From Bin87 sp963666415 (lineage in GTDB: Bacteria; Chloroflexota; Dehalococcoidia; Lucifugimonadales; UBA3495), in assembly GCA_963666415.2 (NCBI GenBank), contig CAXXPD010000003.1, positions 1,488,001 to 1,552,000 on the forward strand: a stretch of 64,000 nt of DNA. Reading direction: 5' to 3'. The notes under the pieces are model-generated. The model had not been told where the DNA came from, did no database searches, and was given only the letters and a program-made list of their open reading frames with translations. Every line of letters starts with the position of its first letter. Position 1 is the first letter of the stretch. Made by a program: the position numbers and the translations under genes. Of this stretch, positions 34,931 through 43,135 are shown in pieces.

Positions 34931-36931
34931 CTACCTGATTGCCAACATCTTCTCTTCGACCACCAGCAGTTTTTTGAGTTCCAGCATTTCGTCGCGCAGG
35001 TGAGCCGCCTTTTCGAATTCCAGTGAACGGGCTGCCTCCTTCATCTGAAACTCCAGGTCCTTGACCACCCGGTACATGTCATCCCGGGACATCTCTTCCC
35101 GGGCAACCTGATACGCCGCCTTGTTTTCGGCGACGCCGCGAAGATCGTCGGTCAGGTCTTTTACCGCCTTGTGAATGGATTGGGGCTCAATCCCGTGCCG
35201 TTGGTTGTGCGCGTGTTGAATGTCACGTCGACGGTAGGTCTCGTCGATGGCGCGTCGCATGGAATCTGTAACGCGGTCAGCATACATGATGACGTGGCCG
35301 GAGGAATGACGGGCGGCGCGTCCAATGGTCTGGACCAGCGCCGTGGTGGAACGCAAGTACCCCTCTTTGTCGGCGTCGAGTATCGCAACCAGGCTGACTT
35401 CCGGCAGGTCGAGGCCTTCCCGCAGCAGGTTGATGCCCACCACCACGTCATAGATTCCCAAACGCAAATCTCGCAGGATTTCGATGCGATTCAGGGTTTC
35501 TATATCGGAGTGCAAATAATGATTGCGAATCCCCGCTTCCGACAGGTAGTCGGCGAGTTCTTCGGCCATGCGCTTGGTTAGTGTCGTTACCAGCACGCGT
35601 TCCTGCGCGTCGATCCGCAGCCGAATTTCGTGCAGAAGGTCGTCGATTTGACCGGTGGTAGGCTTAACTTCAACCGTCGGGTCCAGCAATCCCGTGGGCC
35701 GGATCACCTGCTCAACTACGGTGCTGCATTTTTCCAGTTCCAGCGGGCCCGGTGTAGCGGATACATAAACAATCTGGTTGATGTGGTCTTCAAATTCCTT
35801 GAAGTGCAACGGCCGATTGTCCAGCGCGGACGGCAGCCGGAACCCGAATTCCACCAGCGTGTTTTTGCGCGAGATGTCGCCGTTATACATACCCCGTACT
35901 TGCGGAAGCGTCATGTGCGACTCGTCCACGAACATCAGGTAGTCATTCGGGAAGTAATCCAGCAACGTCCAGGGCGGACTGCCCGCTTCGCGACGGGAAA
36001 GGTGGCGCGCGTAGTTTTCGACGCCGGCGCAGAACCCGGTTTCGTCCAGCATTTCCATGTCGTAGCGGGTGCGTTGTTCCAGGCGCTGAGCTTCGAGCAA
36101 CTTGCCCTGTTCCCGGAACCATGCGACCCGTTCGTGCATCTCCGCCTCAATGTCGATCAGCGCGGCGTCCAGCTTTTCGCGACTGGTTACAAAGTGCTTG
36201 GCCGGGTAAACGGCAAAATCCTGGCGCTCGTTGAGAACCTCGCCGGTGAGAGTGTCCAGCGTCAGGATCCGCTCCACTTCGTCCCCAAAGAACTGGATGC
36301 GCACCGCGAACTCCTCGTAGGCCGGTACGATTTCCAGGGTATCGCCGCGCACGGTGAACCGGCCGCGCGCCAGGTCGGTGTCATTGCGCTCGTACTGCAT
36401 ATCAATTAACTGGCGCAGCAGCGCGCGACGGTTGTACTCCTGACCTACTTCGACCTGCGCGACCATCTCGAAGTAGTCGGATGGGTCTCCCAAACCGTAG
36501 ATGCACGACACTGAGGCTACGATCAGGGTGTCCCGCCGGGTGAGCAACGACGTGGTGGACGCCAGGCGCAGTTTGTCCAGCTCCTCGTTAACGCTGCTGT
36601 CCTTTTCGATGTAGGTATCGGTGCGAGGGATGTAGGCTTCAGGTTGGTAGTAATCGTAGTAGGAAACGAAGTATTCAACGGCATTGTGGGGGAAGAATTC
36701 CTTGAATTCGGTGGCCAACTGTGCCGCCAGTGTCTTGTTGTGGGCCATCACAATAGTGGGTCGTTGTACCTGCTGCACAATGTTGGCCATGGTAAACGTC
36801 TTGCCGCTACCGGTAACGCCGAGCAGGGTTTGATGACCCAGGCCCTCACTGATGCCTGCCGCAAGTTTCTCCACCGCCTGCGGTTGGTCTCCCATCAATC
36901 CGAAATCGGCTACCAGCTGAAAATCAGCCAT
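34931..36931 (-). CDS. uvrB: Excinuclease ABC subunit B
   Basis: A 666-residue UvrB, the damage-verifying helicase-like subunit of nucleotide excision repair. Walker A is GVTGSGKTFTM near residue 38; the beta-hairpin region YYDYYQPEAYIPRTDTYIEK in consecutive pieces lies near 95; helicase motifs include DESH and TTALVQTIGRAARH; the C-terminal UVR motif (SLEFEKAAHLRDEM) binds UvrC/UvrA. The start at 36931 has GGAG 8 bp upstream. A TTG at 36994 is also in frame but would add a repetitive Gly/Ala/Pro stretch. Confidence 0.95.
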   Translation of the reverse strand: MADFQLVADFGLMGDQPQAVEKLAAGISEGLGHQTLLGVTGSGKTFTMANIVQQVQRPTIVMAHNKTLAAQLATEFKEFFPHNAVEYFVSYYDYYQPEAYIPRTDTYIEKDSSVNEELDKLRLASTTSLLTRRDTLIVASVSCIYGLGDPSDYFEMVAQVEVGQEYNRRALLRQLIDMQYERNDTDLARGRFTVRGDTLEIVPAYEEFAVRIQFFGDEVERILTLDTLTGEVLNERQDFAVYPAKHFVTSREKLDAALIDIEAEMHERVAWFREQGKLLEAQRLEQRTRYDMEMLDETGFCAGVENYARHLSRREAGSPPWTLLDYFPNDYLMFVDESHMTLPQVRGMYNGDISRKNTLVEFGFRLPSALDNRPLHFKEFEDHINQIVYVSATPGPLELEKCSTVVEQVIRPTGLLDPTVEVKPTTGQIDDLLHEIRLRIDAQERVLVTTLTKRMAEELADYLSEAGIRNHYLHSDIETLNRIEILRDLRLGIYDVVVGINLLREGLDLPEVSLVAILDADKEGYLRSTTALVQTIGRAARHSSGHVIMYADRVTDSMRRAIDETYRRRDIQHAHNQRHGIEPQSIHKAVKDLTDDLRGVAENKAAYQVAREEMSRDDMYRVVKDLEFQMKEAARSLEFEKAAHLRDEMLELKKLLVVEEKMLAIR

Positions 36932-37062
36932 TTCCTCAGCTCCGGGTACAGTGGCTCCGGGTACCTGAGCGCCTGTCAGGTTAGCGCCGGGCAAGTTCCA
37001 ATCGGGTTCGATTATACCGGAATACCCGTCGGTTCATGTTGTGTCGCTGACGCTGTGGAGTG

Positions 37063-37647
37063 TCAACCGCCTCCAATCCGCATCAACGCCCGTCGTATCT
37101 TGTCTTCGGTGGAGGCGTCGGATGGGAGGTCCAGCGCCGCTACTGATTGGCGGGCATCTGCCAAGGACATTCCCAAGGCCGTGAGGGCTTCCACGACATC
37201 TACGTCGCCGTCTACTCTGCTGCTGCCGCCCTCGTCAGCATCCGCTGCGGGCAACTTCCCGCGCAGTTCCAGCACGATGCGCTGGGCAGTGCGCCGACCC
37301 ACGCCCTGCGCCCGGCTCAATGCTGCAACATCTTCGGCGGCGATAGCCTGGCGAAAACCATCTTCTCCCAACTCCGACAGCACGGACATTGCCGAACGCG
37401 GTCCGATGCCGGACACGCTGGTCAACGCGGCGAACAACTCCACCGCACCAGCATCCGAGAATCCGTACAAAACTGGTTGCTCGTTCTGGATACGCAACAC
37501 CGTGTTGAGCCGTACCGGCGTTCCTATTGAGCCCAACGCGTCGATGGCTGATGCCGGAACAAACACCTGCAGTGTGATTCCGCCGACCTGCACGTTGACC
37601 CAATCTGGCCCAACGGCTTCCAGCGCGCCACGCACGCCGACCAGCAC
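37063..37647 (-). CDS. ruvA: Holliday junction DNA-binding protein RuvA
   Basis: A 194-residue RuvA, which forms the tetrameric platform that binds four-way junctions and loads RuvB. The OB-fold opening reads LVGVRGALEAVGPDWVNVQVGG. The two helix-hairpin-helix segments are LTSVSGIGPRSAMSVL near residue 72 and LSRAQGVGRRTAQRIVLELRG near 107. The C-terminal RuvB-binding domain (ALTALGMSLADARQSV) is present. The GTG start is 3 bp downstream of the ruvC stop. Confidence 0.94.
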   Translation of the reverse strand: MLVGVRGALEAVGPDWVNVQVGGITLQVFVPASAIDALGSIGTPVRLNTVLRIQNEQPVLYGFSDAGAVELFAALTSVSGIGPRSAMSVLSELGEDGFRQAIAAEDVAALSRAQGVGRRTAQRIVLELRGKLPAADADEGGSSRVDGDVDVVEALTALGMSLADARQSVAALDLPSDASTEDKIRRALMRIGGG

Positions 37648-37650
37648 CGG

Positions 37651-38172
37651 TTAGCGTTCCTCGCCCGGCCTGATCTCCCGCAACGCCAAATCTCCGGGAC
37701 TGGTTTCAAACAGGTGGCACAATCCCACGGCGAGCGCGTCGGCAGCATCGGATTCCGGAATCGTGGTCAGGCCCAGAGTAGAAGCCGTCATCCGCTGCAC
37801 CTGCTCCTTGGTGGCGGCGCCGTAATCGGTTACTGCGCGTTTCACGGTGGCCGGTGCGTACCGGTGCACTGGGATTCCCTGGCTGGCCGCGCCAATCAAC
37901 ACGACTGCCTGCGCCTGTCCGATCGCGAGCGCCGATTTTATGAACGCGCGCTCGCCTTTGCCGACGAATGGGTCTTCGACCGCAATGGTGTCGGGCTGGA
38001 AGATGTGGATCATGTTCAGGATGTGGCTATGGAGTTGGTACAACCGGTTCTCGATGGGCATGGACGCCGGTAGGGCTACTACGCCGTAATCATCGGCTTC
38101 CGGGGTGGGGGATCCATCGAGAACGGCGTAACCCATACGCAGAGTCCCTGGATCGATGGCCAATACGCGCAT
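37651..38172 (-). CDS. ruvC: Crossover junction endodeoxyribonuclease RuvC
   Basis: A 173-residue RuvC resolvase that cuts Holliday junctions symmetrically. The first catalytic Asp is in MRVLAIDPGTLRMGYAVL; the Glu is in AVEDPFVGKGERAF near residue 66; the last acidic cluster is ESDAADALAVGLCH near 140. The ATG at 38172 fits the family start; a GTG at 38187 adds five residues. It sits between yebC and ruvA, the common order in many bacteria. Confidence 0.94.
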   Translation of the reverse strand: MRVLAIDPGTLRMGYAVLDGSPTPEADDYGVVALPASMPIENRLYQLHSHILNMIHIFQPDTIAVEDPFVGKGERAFIKSALAIGQAQAVVLIGAASQGIPVHRYAPATVKRAVTDYGAATKEQVQRMTASTLGLTTIPESDAADALAVGLCHLFETSPGDLALREIRPGEER

Positions 38173-38202
38173 TGAATAAACGGGCACGAAATACGCCGGG
38201 CT

Positions 38203-38970
38203 TTACGCCGACGCGCCGTATCGCTCCAAAACTTCGGCGGGGAAATCGGCGTTGGTATAGGCTTTTTGAACGTCAGCTAGTTCTTCCAGTCCATCCAGCA
38301 ATCGTAGGGTTTGCTCCGCCGCCTTGGCGTCTAGCGGAATGATCGTTTTCGGGACCATGGACAGGTCGGCCGATGACGGTTCGGCTCCTTCTTTCTCCAG
38401 CGCCATTTTCACCGATAGCAGATGTTCCGGGGAAGTGAACACCTCGAGAATACCGTCCTCAAATTTCACATCGTCGGCTTCTGCGTCAATGGCCGCCAGG
38501 CTCAATTCCTCGGCAACCAACGGATCATCTATCTCCAGCGTGATGACACCGCGCGACTCGAAGTTCCAGGCTACGCAGCCGGAGTCACCAAGGTTACCGC
38601 CGGTTTTGTTGAACAATGACCTGACTTCGGACGCCGTGCGGTTCCGGTTGGTAGTGAGGGCTTTCACCAAAATGGCTCCACCGTCGGGGCCGTACCCTTC
38701 GTAGGTAACCTCGTCGAAGTCTTCCATCCCTTCGCCCCCTTCACCGCTGGCGCGGCGAACGGCCCGATTGATGTTGTCCAGCGGCATATTGGCGGACTTG
38801 GCCTGATCGATGGCGATACGCAGCCGGAAGTTCATCTCCGCATCACCGCCGCCGCCTTCTTTAACGGCCAGCGAGATGTTGCGGGCAAGCTTGGTGAATA
38901 GGGCTCCGCGCTTGGTGTCATTCGCGCCTTTTTGCCGTTTAATGGTAGACCACTTAGAATGGCCGGACAT
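38203..38970 (-). CDS. YebC/PmpR family protein
   Basis: A 255-residue YebC/PmpR protein. The diagnostic opening (MSGHSKWSTIKRQKGANDTKRGALFTKLAR in consecutive pieces) and YEGYGPDGGAILVKALTTNRNRTASEVR in the middle are present. Members were called transcriptional regulators; recent work ties YebC-like proteins to translation of proline-rich stretches. AAGGAGGTGAT precedes the ATG. It heads the yebC-ruvC-ruvA run, with a promoter at 39072-39101. Confidence 0.93.
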   Translation of the reverse strand: MSGHSKWSTIKRQKGANDTKRGALFTKLARNISLAVKEGGGGDAEMNFRLRIAIDQAKSANMPLDNINRAVRRASGEGGEGMEDFDEVTYEGYGPDGGAILVKALTTNRNRTASEVRSLFNKTGGNLGDSGCVAWNFESRGVITLEIDDPLVAEELSLAAIDAEADDVKFEDGILEVFTSPEHLLSVKMALEKEGAEPSSADLSMVPKTIIPLDAKAAEQTLRLLDGLEELADVQKAYTNADFPAEVLERYGASA

Positions 38971-39071
38971 ATCACCACCTCCTTGCTGCCTTTAGCGCAC
39001 GGCAATATCTCGAAACTCCCCGCTAAGTTGGATGCAATCGTGCATCCGAATCACGATAATCATGTTTGTTG

Positions 39072-39101
39072 ATTGTAGCACTCGCCGTCGAACCGGGTCA
39101 A
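39072..39101 (-). promoter_or_regulatory. Putative promoter of yebC-ruvC-ruvA
   Basis: On the minus strand TTGACC (39096-39101), 18 bp, then TACAAT (39072-39077) with the TGC extended element. About 100 nt of leader precede yebC. Confidence 0.65.
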
Positions 39102-39118
39102 AATAGCCCGCTACCAGC

Positions 39119-40549
39119 ATGTCGGAAGTTCAACCATCCAGCCCGCAGGCAACGCACCAGGCTGACGCGATGGGCACCGCGCCCATGTGGCGTCTGCTTG
39201 CTACGATGTCGGTGCCGCCAACGCTGGCCATCGTGGTAATGGCGATGTACAGCATTGTTGATCGCGCCTTCGTCGGCAACGCTGTCGGTGTGGACGCATT
39301 GAGCGGGCTATCAGCCGCGTTCCCGGCGCAATTGCTGGCGGTGGGCCTCGGGTTGCTAACGGGCCTGGGCGGAATGTCCGTAATCTCCCGGGCGTTAGGA
39401 GCCCGGAACGTCGCCCTCGCCTCGCGGGTAGTCGGGTCTGCGCTGGCAATCACCGTGCCGTTGTATCTGGTGGTGGCCGTGGTTGGGCTTACCCAACTCC
39501 AGTCGTTGGTCGACCTGATGGGCGCCTCCACTGAAACCGCCGTTTACGCACGTCAGTATCTGGTCATCATCTTGCCGGGCTCCTTGCTGGTGATGGTATC
39601 CATGACCTGCAACAACTTCCTGATGGCGGAGGGGCGCCCGCCTATTGCGATGCTGCTGATGGCAGGAGGCGCCGTCATCAATATCGCGCTGGATGCGCTG
39701 TTTGTGCTGGTCCTTGGCTGGGGTGTCTCCGGGGCCGCGGCGGCAACGGTCATTTCCCAGGGCGTAGCCGTCGGTTACATGGTGTGGTTCTATCTGTCGG
39801 GACGCAGCGCCTTGAGAATCAACCGGGATGCGCTGTGCCCCAGACTTGGGCTGATCTGGCAGATCATTACGTTGGGAGCGCCAATCTGCATCATCGAGGT
39901 TGCCCGCAGTTTCATCGTCGTTGTCATCAACAACATTCTCAGCGGTTATGCGAAGGGCGACGGATACATCGCGCTGTTCGGCGCCATAAACTCCGTTCTG
40001 GAGCTGGCGCTGGCGCCGTTTATTGGTGTTGCACTGGCCTACTTGCCGCTGGCCGCCTACAACTACGGAGCCAGGCGCTACGACCGGGTACGCCAGGCCA
40101 TCTGGCAAAGCTGCGTTGGGGCCGTCATCGCTGGCGCGATCTTGATTGGCGTGATAGCGGCAATGTCAGCATACGTCATCAGAATCTTTGCCGAGCCCGG
40201 GGCCCTCCCCGCTGAGGCGTCATCCGCTTTGCGAGTGGTGCTGATCGCGTTGCCCATCGTTGGCGTCGAATTCGTGAGTTCAATCTCATTTCAGGCGTTG
40301 GGCAAAGCCTGGCAATCGGTGGCGCTGACCATTACGCAGCGTGTAATCTTCCTCCTGGCGTTCCTGAGCGTGATGTCCGCAACGCTGGGTGTTTGGGGGG
40401 TGTGGTGGTCTTTCCCGGCAACCGACATTGCCGCCACATTGCTGGGATGCGGGGCGTTGGCAATTGTGTGGAGACGCGCGGAACGGTGGGGCGAGGCCGA
40501 CTATATCAGAGCGTCAGCCGACTTTGACATCGCCGGCGGTGGGCAGTAG
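39119..40549 (+). CDS. MATE family efflux transporter
   Basis: A 476-residue inner-membrane protein with about twelve transmembrane helices, a MATE-family cation-coupled exporter of drugs or organic cations. The family pattern is seen in VVMAMYSIVDRAFVGNAVG near residue 40, GLGLLTGLGGMSVISRALGA, and the second-half repeat FIGVALAYLPLAAYNYGAR near 300. It is the first plus-strand gene after the divergent yebC operon. No regulator or operon partner is evident, and its substrate is not predictable. Confidence 0.9.
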   Translation: MSEVQPSSPQATHQADAMGTAPMWRLLATMSVPPTLAIVVMAMYSIVDRAFVGNAVGVDALSGLSAAFPAQLLAVGLGLLTGLGGMSVISRALGARNVALASRVVGSALAITVPLYLVVAVVGLTQLQSLVDLMGASTETAVYARQYLVIILPGSLLVMVSMTCNNFLMAEGRPPIAMLLMAGGAVINIALDALFVLVLGWGVSGAAAATVISQGVAVGYMVWFYLSGRSALRINRDALCPRLGLIWQIITLGAPICIIEVARSFIVVVINNILSGYAKGDGYIALFGAINSVLELALAPFIGVALAYLPLAAYNYGARRYDRVRQAIWQSCVGAVIAGAILIGVIAAMSAYVIRIFAEPGALPAEASSALRVVLIALPIVGVEFVSSISFQALGKAWQSVALTITQRVIFLLAFLSVMSATLGVWGVWWSFPATDIAATLLGCGALAIVWRRAERWGEADYIRASADFDIAGGGQ

Positions 40550-40603
40550 CATTACGCGCATCTGCTGATACCCACATTTCGACCGGATTACAGGAGGCCA
40601 ACC

Positions 40604-41065
40604 ATGGCAATGAATTCATCCGGAGTGTCCCACATCGCCGTCTGCGTGCGCGACCTGGACAAGGCTCTGGCGTTCTATCGTGACATACTGGGCATGACCG
40701 TTACCGTAGACCGGGTGCAGGACACCTCGACCGGGGGCCTGCCCCACGTGTACGCCCACAACCGGTCGACGCGACGACAGGCGGTTCTGTCTTTCGGCGA
40801 CGGAGCGGTTCCGACTCTGGTGATGACCAGCCACCCCGGCGACGACGCTGACGGTGCGCCAATCAAGCTGGACCAGGTAGGAATCAGCCACATCTCGTTC
40901 TCGGTGCCGGACGTCAAGGCGCTGGCGGACGAACTCATCAGCAAGGGTGTTGAACTGGCCGGACCGATGGATGGATTCGTCAACCCCAACGGGGAAGTGT
41001 CGAGCATCTTTGTTTACGATCCGGACGGCATCCTCGTGCAGTTCGATAGCGGAGCCGGCGGCTGA
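40604..41065 (+). CDS. VOC family (glyoxalase-fold) protein, copy 1
   Basis: A 153-residue vicinal-oxygen-chelate protein. It has two paired beta-alpha-beta-beta-beta modules: SHIAVCVRDLDKALAFYRDILGM near residue 6 and ISHISFSVPDVKALADELISKG near 88. His in the first strand of each module and Glu near the end (in place of which DPDGILVQF is seen) would form the metal site. Families sharing this fold include glyoxalases, dioxygenases and epimerases, so the reaction is open. AGGAGG lies upstream. A paralogue follows 81 bp downstream. Confidence 0.88.
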   Translation: MAMNSSGVSHIAVCVRDLDKALAFYRDILGMTVTVDRVQDTSTGGLPHVYAHNRSTRRQAVLSFGDGAVPTLVMTSHPGDDADGAPIKLDQVGISHISFSVPDVKALADELISKGVELAGPMDGFVNPNGEVSSIFVYDPDGILVQFDSGAGG

Positions 41066-41146
41066 TTCCCCGGCGCAACTGCCACGAACGCCTGCAACCG
41101 CCGGACTCTCACCAACCGGGGCTCTTTCAACAAGGAAAATCACCTC

Positions 41147-41602
41147 ATGCCAATGAACGCTTCCGGAGTCTCTCACATCGCCATCTGTGTGGCCGACCTT
41201 GACGTTTCGCTGAAGTTCTACTGCGACGTCCTCGGAATGTCGGTGGTCAGCGACCTCATCCAGGACACGACCACGGGCGGCCTTCCTCACGTGTACGCAC
41301 ACGATCGCAACACTCGCCGCCAAGTGCGGTTGGCCTACGCCAACGGAGCCAAACCGACGTTGACCATGACCTGCCACCCCGGTGAATCTGCGGATGGCAC
41401 GCCCATCAAACTCGACCAGGTGGGCATCAGCCACATTTCCTTCAGAGTTCCCGACCCCCGGGCGCTGGCCGAAAACCTGGCTGCTCAGGGCGTGCCGCTG
41501 GCAGCGCCGATGGACGTATGGACCAATGCCGACGGCAAGGTAAGCAGTTTCTACGTCTACGACCCCGACGGCATCCTCGTACAGTTTGACGCCGGAGGAT
41601 GA
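41147..41602 (+). CDS. VOC family (glyoxalase-fold) protein, copy 2
   Basis: A 151-residue paralogue of the preceding gene, clearly from tandem duplication: MNASGVSHIAICVADLDVSLKFY matches the first copy's start, both carry DTTTGGLPHVYAHDR-like and ADGTPIKLDQVGISHIS stretches, and both end DPDGILVQFD. Copy 2 differs in a run of charged residues, so the pair may act as a heterodimer or on different substrates. The end of the gene contains GGAGG, the ribosome-binding site of the next gene, so expression is linked. Confidence 0.88.
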   Translation: MPMNASGVSHIAICVADLDVSLKFYCDVLGMSVVSDLIQDTTTGGLPHVYAHDRNTRRQVRLAYANGAKPTLTMTCHPGESADGTPIKLDQVGISHISFRVPDPRALAENLAAQGVPLAAPMDVWTNADGKVSSFYVYDPDGILVQFDAGG

Positions 41603-41606
41603 CGTT

Positions 41607-42149
41607 ATGTCGCACCACTACGACGAACACGATCACGACAAACTGGTGCGGTGGCGCGAGGAGTTGGCCGAGGCCGACGTGCCCGGCAGCGAATTTTCAG
41701 TTGCGGCGCTCTTCCTGGTGAAACCCACCGCCACCGGCGCTCACGAAGTGTTCCGCAAGTTTCGAGAAGTGTTCGAAGAACGGAGCGCGCCTTTTGCCAA
41801 TCTCGTCGTTTTCGGTATGCACGGGGTGTCCGCCACTGTGCGTGCATTGCTGCAAGAGGCGGGTTTGTCAGAAAGCGACCTGCCCGTGTTGCTAATGGCT
41901 CCCACCAACGAACCGGAAAACTGCATTGCCCTCACGCTACCCTCCGGCGAAAGCCTGGAGGGTGGCGACGACCCCAACGCCGACGGCACCTGCGATTTTG
42001 TTGCGCCGTGGCAGGATGTTCTCGACCGCATCCGCATTACCCGGGATAGCCGCCCCCTGCGCCTCATGGGCGTCCAGGGCCGCAAGTTGCCCGGTGTCGA
42101 AATCACCCGCCTGGCGGAAGCTGCCCTGGGAACCGGGACTTTGGGATAG
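41607..42149 (+). CDS. Conserved protein of unknown function, VOC operon
   Basis: A 180-residue soluble protein without a family I recognise. It starts His/Asp-rich (MSHHYDEHDHDKLVRW), which could bind a metal, then has an alternating alpha/beta pattern: FSVAALFLVKPT, FANLVVFGMHG, LPVLLMAPTNEPEN. The ATG at 41607 is preceded by GGAGG 8 bp upstream, located inside the end of the VOC gene. The frame extends further upstream but that part overlaps the VOC stop. Position in the VOC transcript suggests a shared pathway. Confidence 0.7.
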   Translation: MSHHYDEHDHDKLVRWREELAEADVPGSEFSVAALFLVKPTATGAHEVFRKFREVFEERSAPFANLVVFGMHGVSATVRALLQEAGLSESDLPVLLMAPTNEPENCIALTLPSGESLEGGDDPNADGTCDFVAPWQDVLDRIRITRDSRPLRLMGVQGRKLPGVEITRLAEAALGTGTLG

Positions 42150-42175
42150 GGCGGAGGATTGCGATGTCTCCGCCC
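42149..42175 (+). terminator. Hairpin after the VOC operon
   Basis: GGGCGGAG (42149-42156) pairs with CTCCGCCC (42168-42175) around an 11-base loop, at the very end of the VOC operon and before a convergent gene. The T-run is short, so it may be weak. Confidence 0.5.
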
Positions 42176-42198
42176 CGCCGTTTAGTTAGTGCAGCAGC

Positions 42199-43068
42199 CT
42201 AGCGCCGAACCAGTTTGACCAGCCGGCTCCCTTCCTGATTGTGGCCGATGTACAGGTCGCCGTGGGAGTCTGCCCATACTGCGTGGCCACCGGACCCACC
42301 GATGTCCATCTTGGCCAGTACTTCGCCATACATGTTAAGCACGGTCAGGAAGGCGTCCAGCTCCACCACGTAGGCGATGCCGTCAGGGTCGACGTAGATG
42401 TCGCACGGGCGCGCCAAATCGGTCCACATATCCAGATATTCACCTTCGCCGGTGAAAATCTGCATTCGGTTGTTCTCCCGGTCGCACACCAGCACGCGGC
42501 CATCCCAATGCACCCAGATGCCGTGGGGGATGTGAAACTCACCCGGCCCACGCTTGCCGGGGCGACCCCAGGAATGCAGCAAACGACCATCGGGCGAGAA
42601 CCGATGCACCCGGCTGTTGGCATACCCGTCGGATACGAACAGGTCGCCGTTGGGGGCCAGGGCGATGTCGGTGCAGCGGTTGAACGGCCCAGCGGCCTTC
42701 CACATCGTGCCGTCCGGGCGCGCGCCGCCCGTGTCAGATGGGGCATCCCATACGCCCATCGTCATCAAAGGTTTGCCGTCCAGCGTACATTTCACGATCG
42801 CGTGGGACTCCCGCACCGGCAAATACACGTGGTCCTCACCGCTGATGAAGATGCCGTGGGCGTCGGTCAGATACTCCCGACCCCACTCGTTCAGGAAATT
42901 GCCGTCCCGGTCGAATATCATGAGCGGGTGGTCTCCGCGGTTGAACACGTACACCCGATCTTGTGAGTCGCAGGCGGGTTCTGCCTGTCCGATCGACCAG
43001 CCATCTGGGGTTTTGGCCCAGTTGTCCAGAACGTCGTAAGTGAATTCGCCGCTGCCTACTGTCGCCAT
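42199..43068 (-). CDS. NHL-repeat beta-propeller protein
   Basis: A 289-residue six-bladed beta-propeller of the NHL/peptidyl-amidoglycolate-lyase-like group. Repeated blades are visible: DRVYVFNRGDHPLMIFDRDG near residue 32, AHGIFISGEDHVYLP near 65, GDLFVSDGYANSRVHRFSPDG near 123, WGRPGKRGPGEFHIPHGIWV near 146 and VLVCDRENNRMQIF. No signal peptide is present, so it may be cytoplasmic. GGGAGG precedes the ATG. Such proteins bind ligands or act as lyases, but the reaction here is unknown. It is convergent with the VOC operon. Confidence 0.85.
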   Translation of the reverse strand: MATVGSGEFTYDVLDNWAKTPDGWSIGQAEPACDSQDRVYVFNRGDHPLMIFDRDGNFLNEWGREYLTDAHGIFISGEDHVYLPVRESHAIVKCTLDGKPLMTMGVWDAPSDTGGARPDGTMWKAAGPFNRCTDIALAPNGDLFVSDGYANSRVHRFSPDGRLLHSWGRPGKRGPGEFHIPHGIWVHWDGRVLVCDRENNRMQIFTGEGEYLDMWTDLARPCDIYVDPDGIAYVVELDAFLTVLNMYGEVLAKMDIGGSGGHAVWADSHGDLYIGHNQEGSRLVKLVRR

Positions 43069-43135
43069 GGTCTAACCTCCCGGTTTTGTCGAAATGTCAG
43101 AATTGCACTGCCAGGATGTGTCTGGGGTAAGCGGT

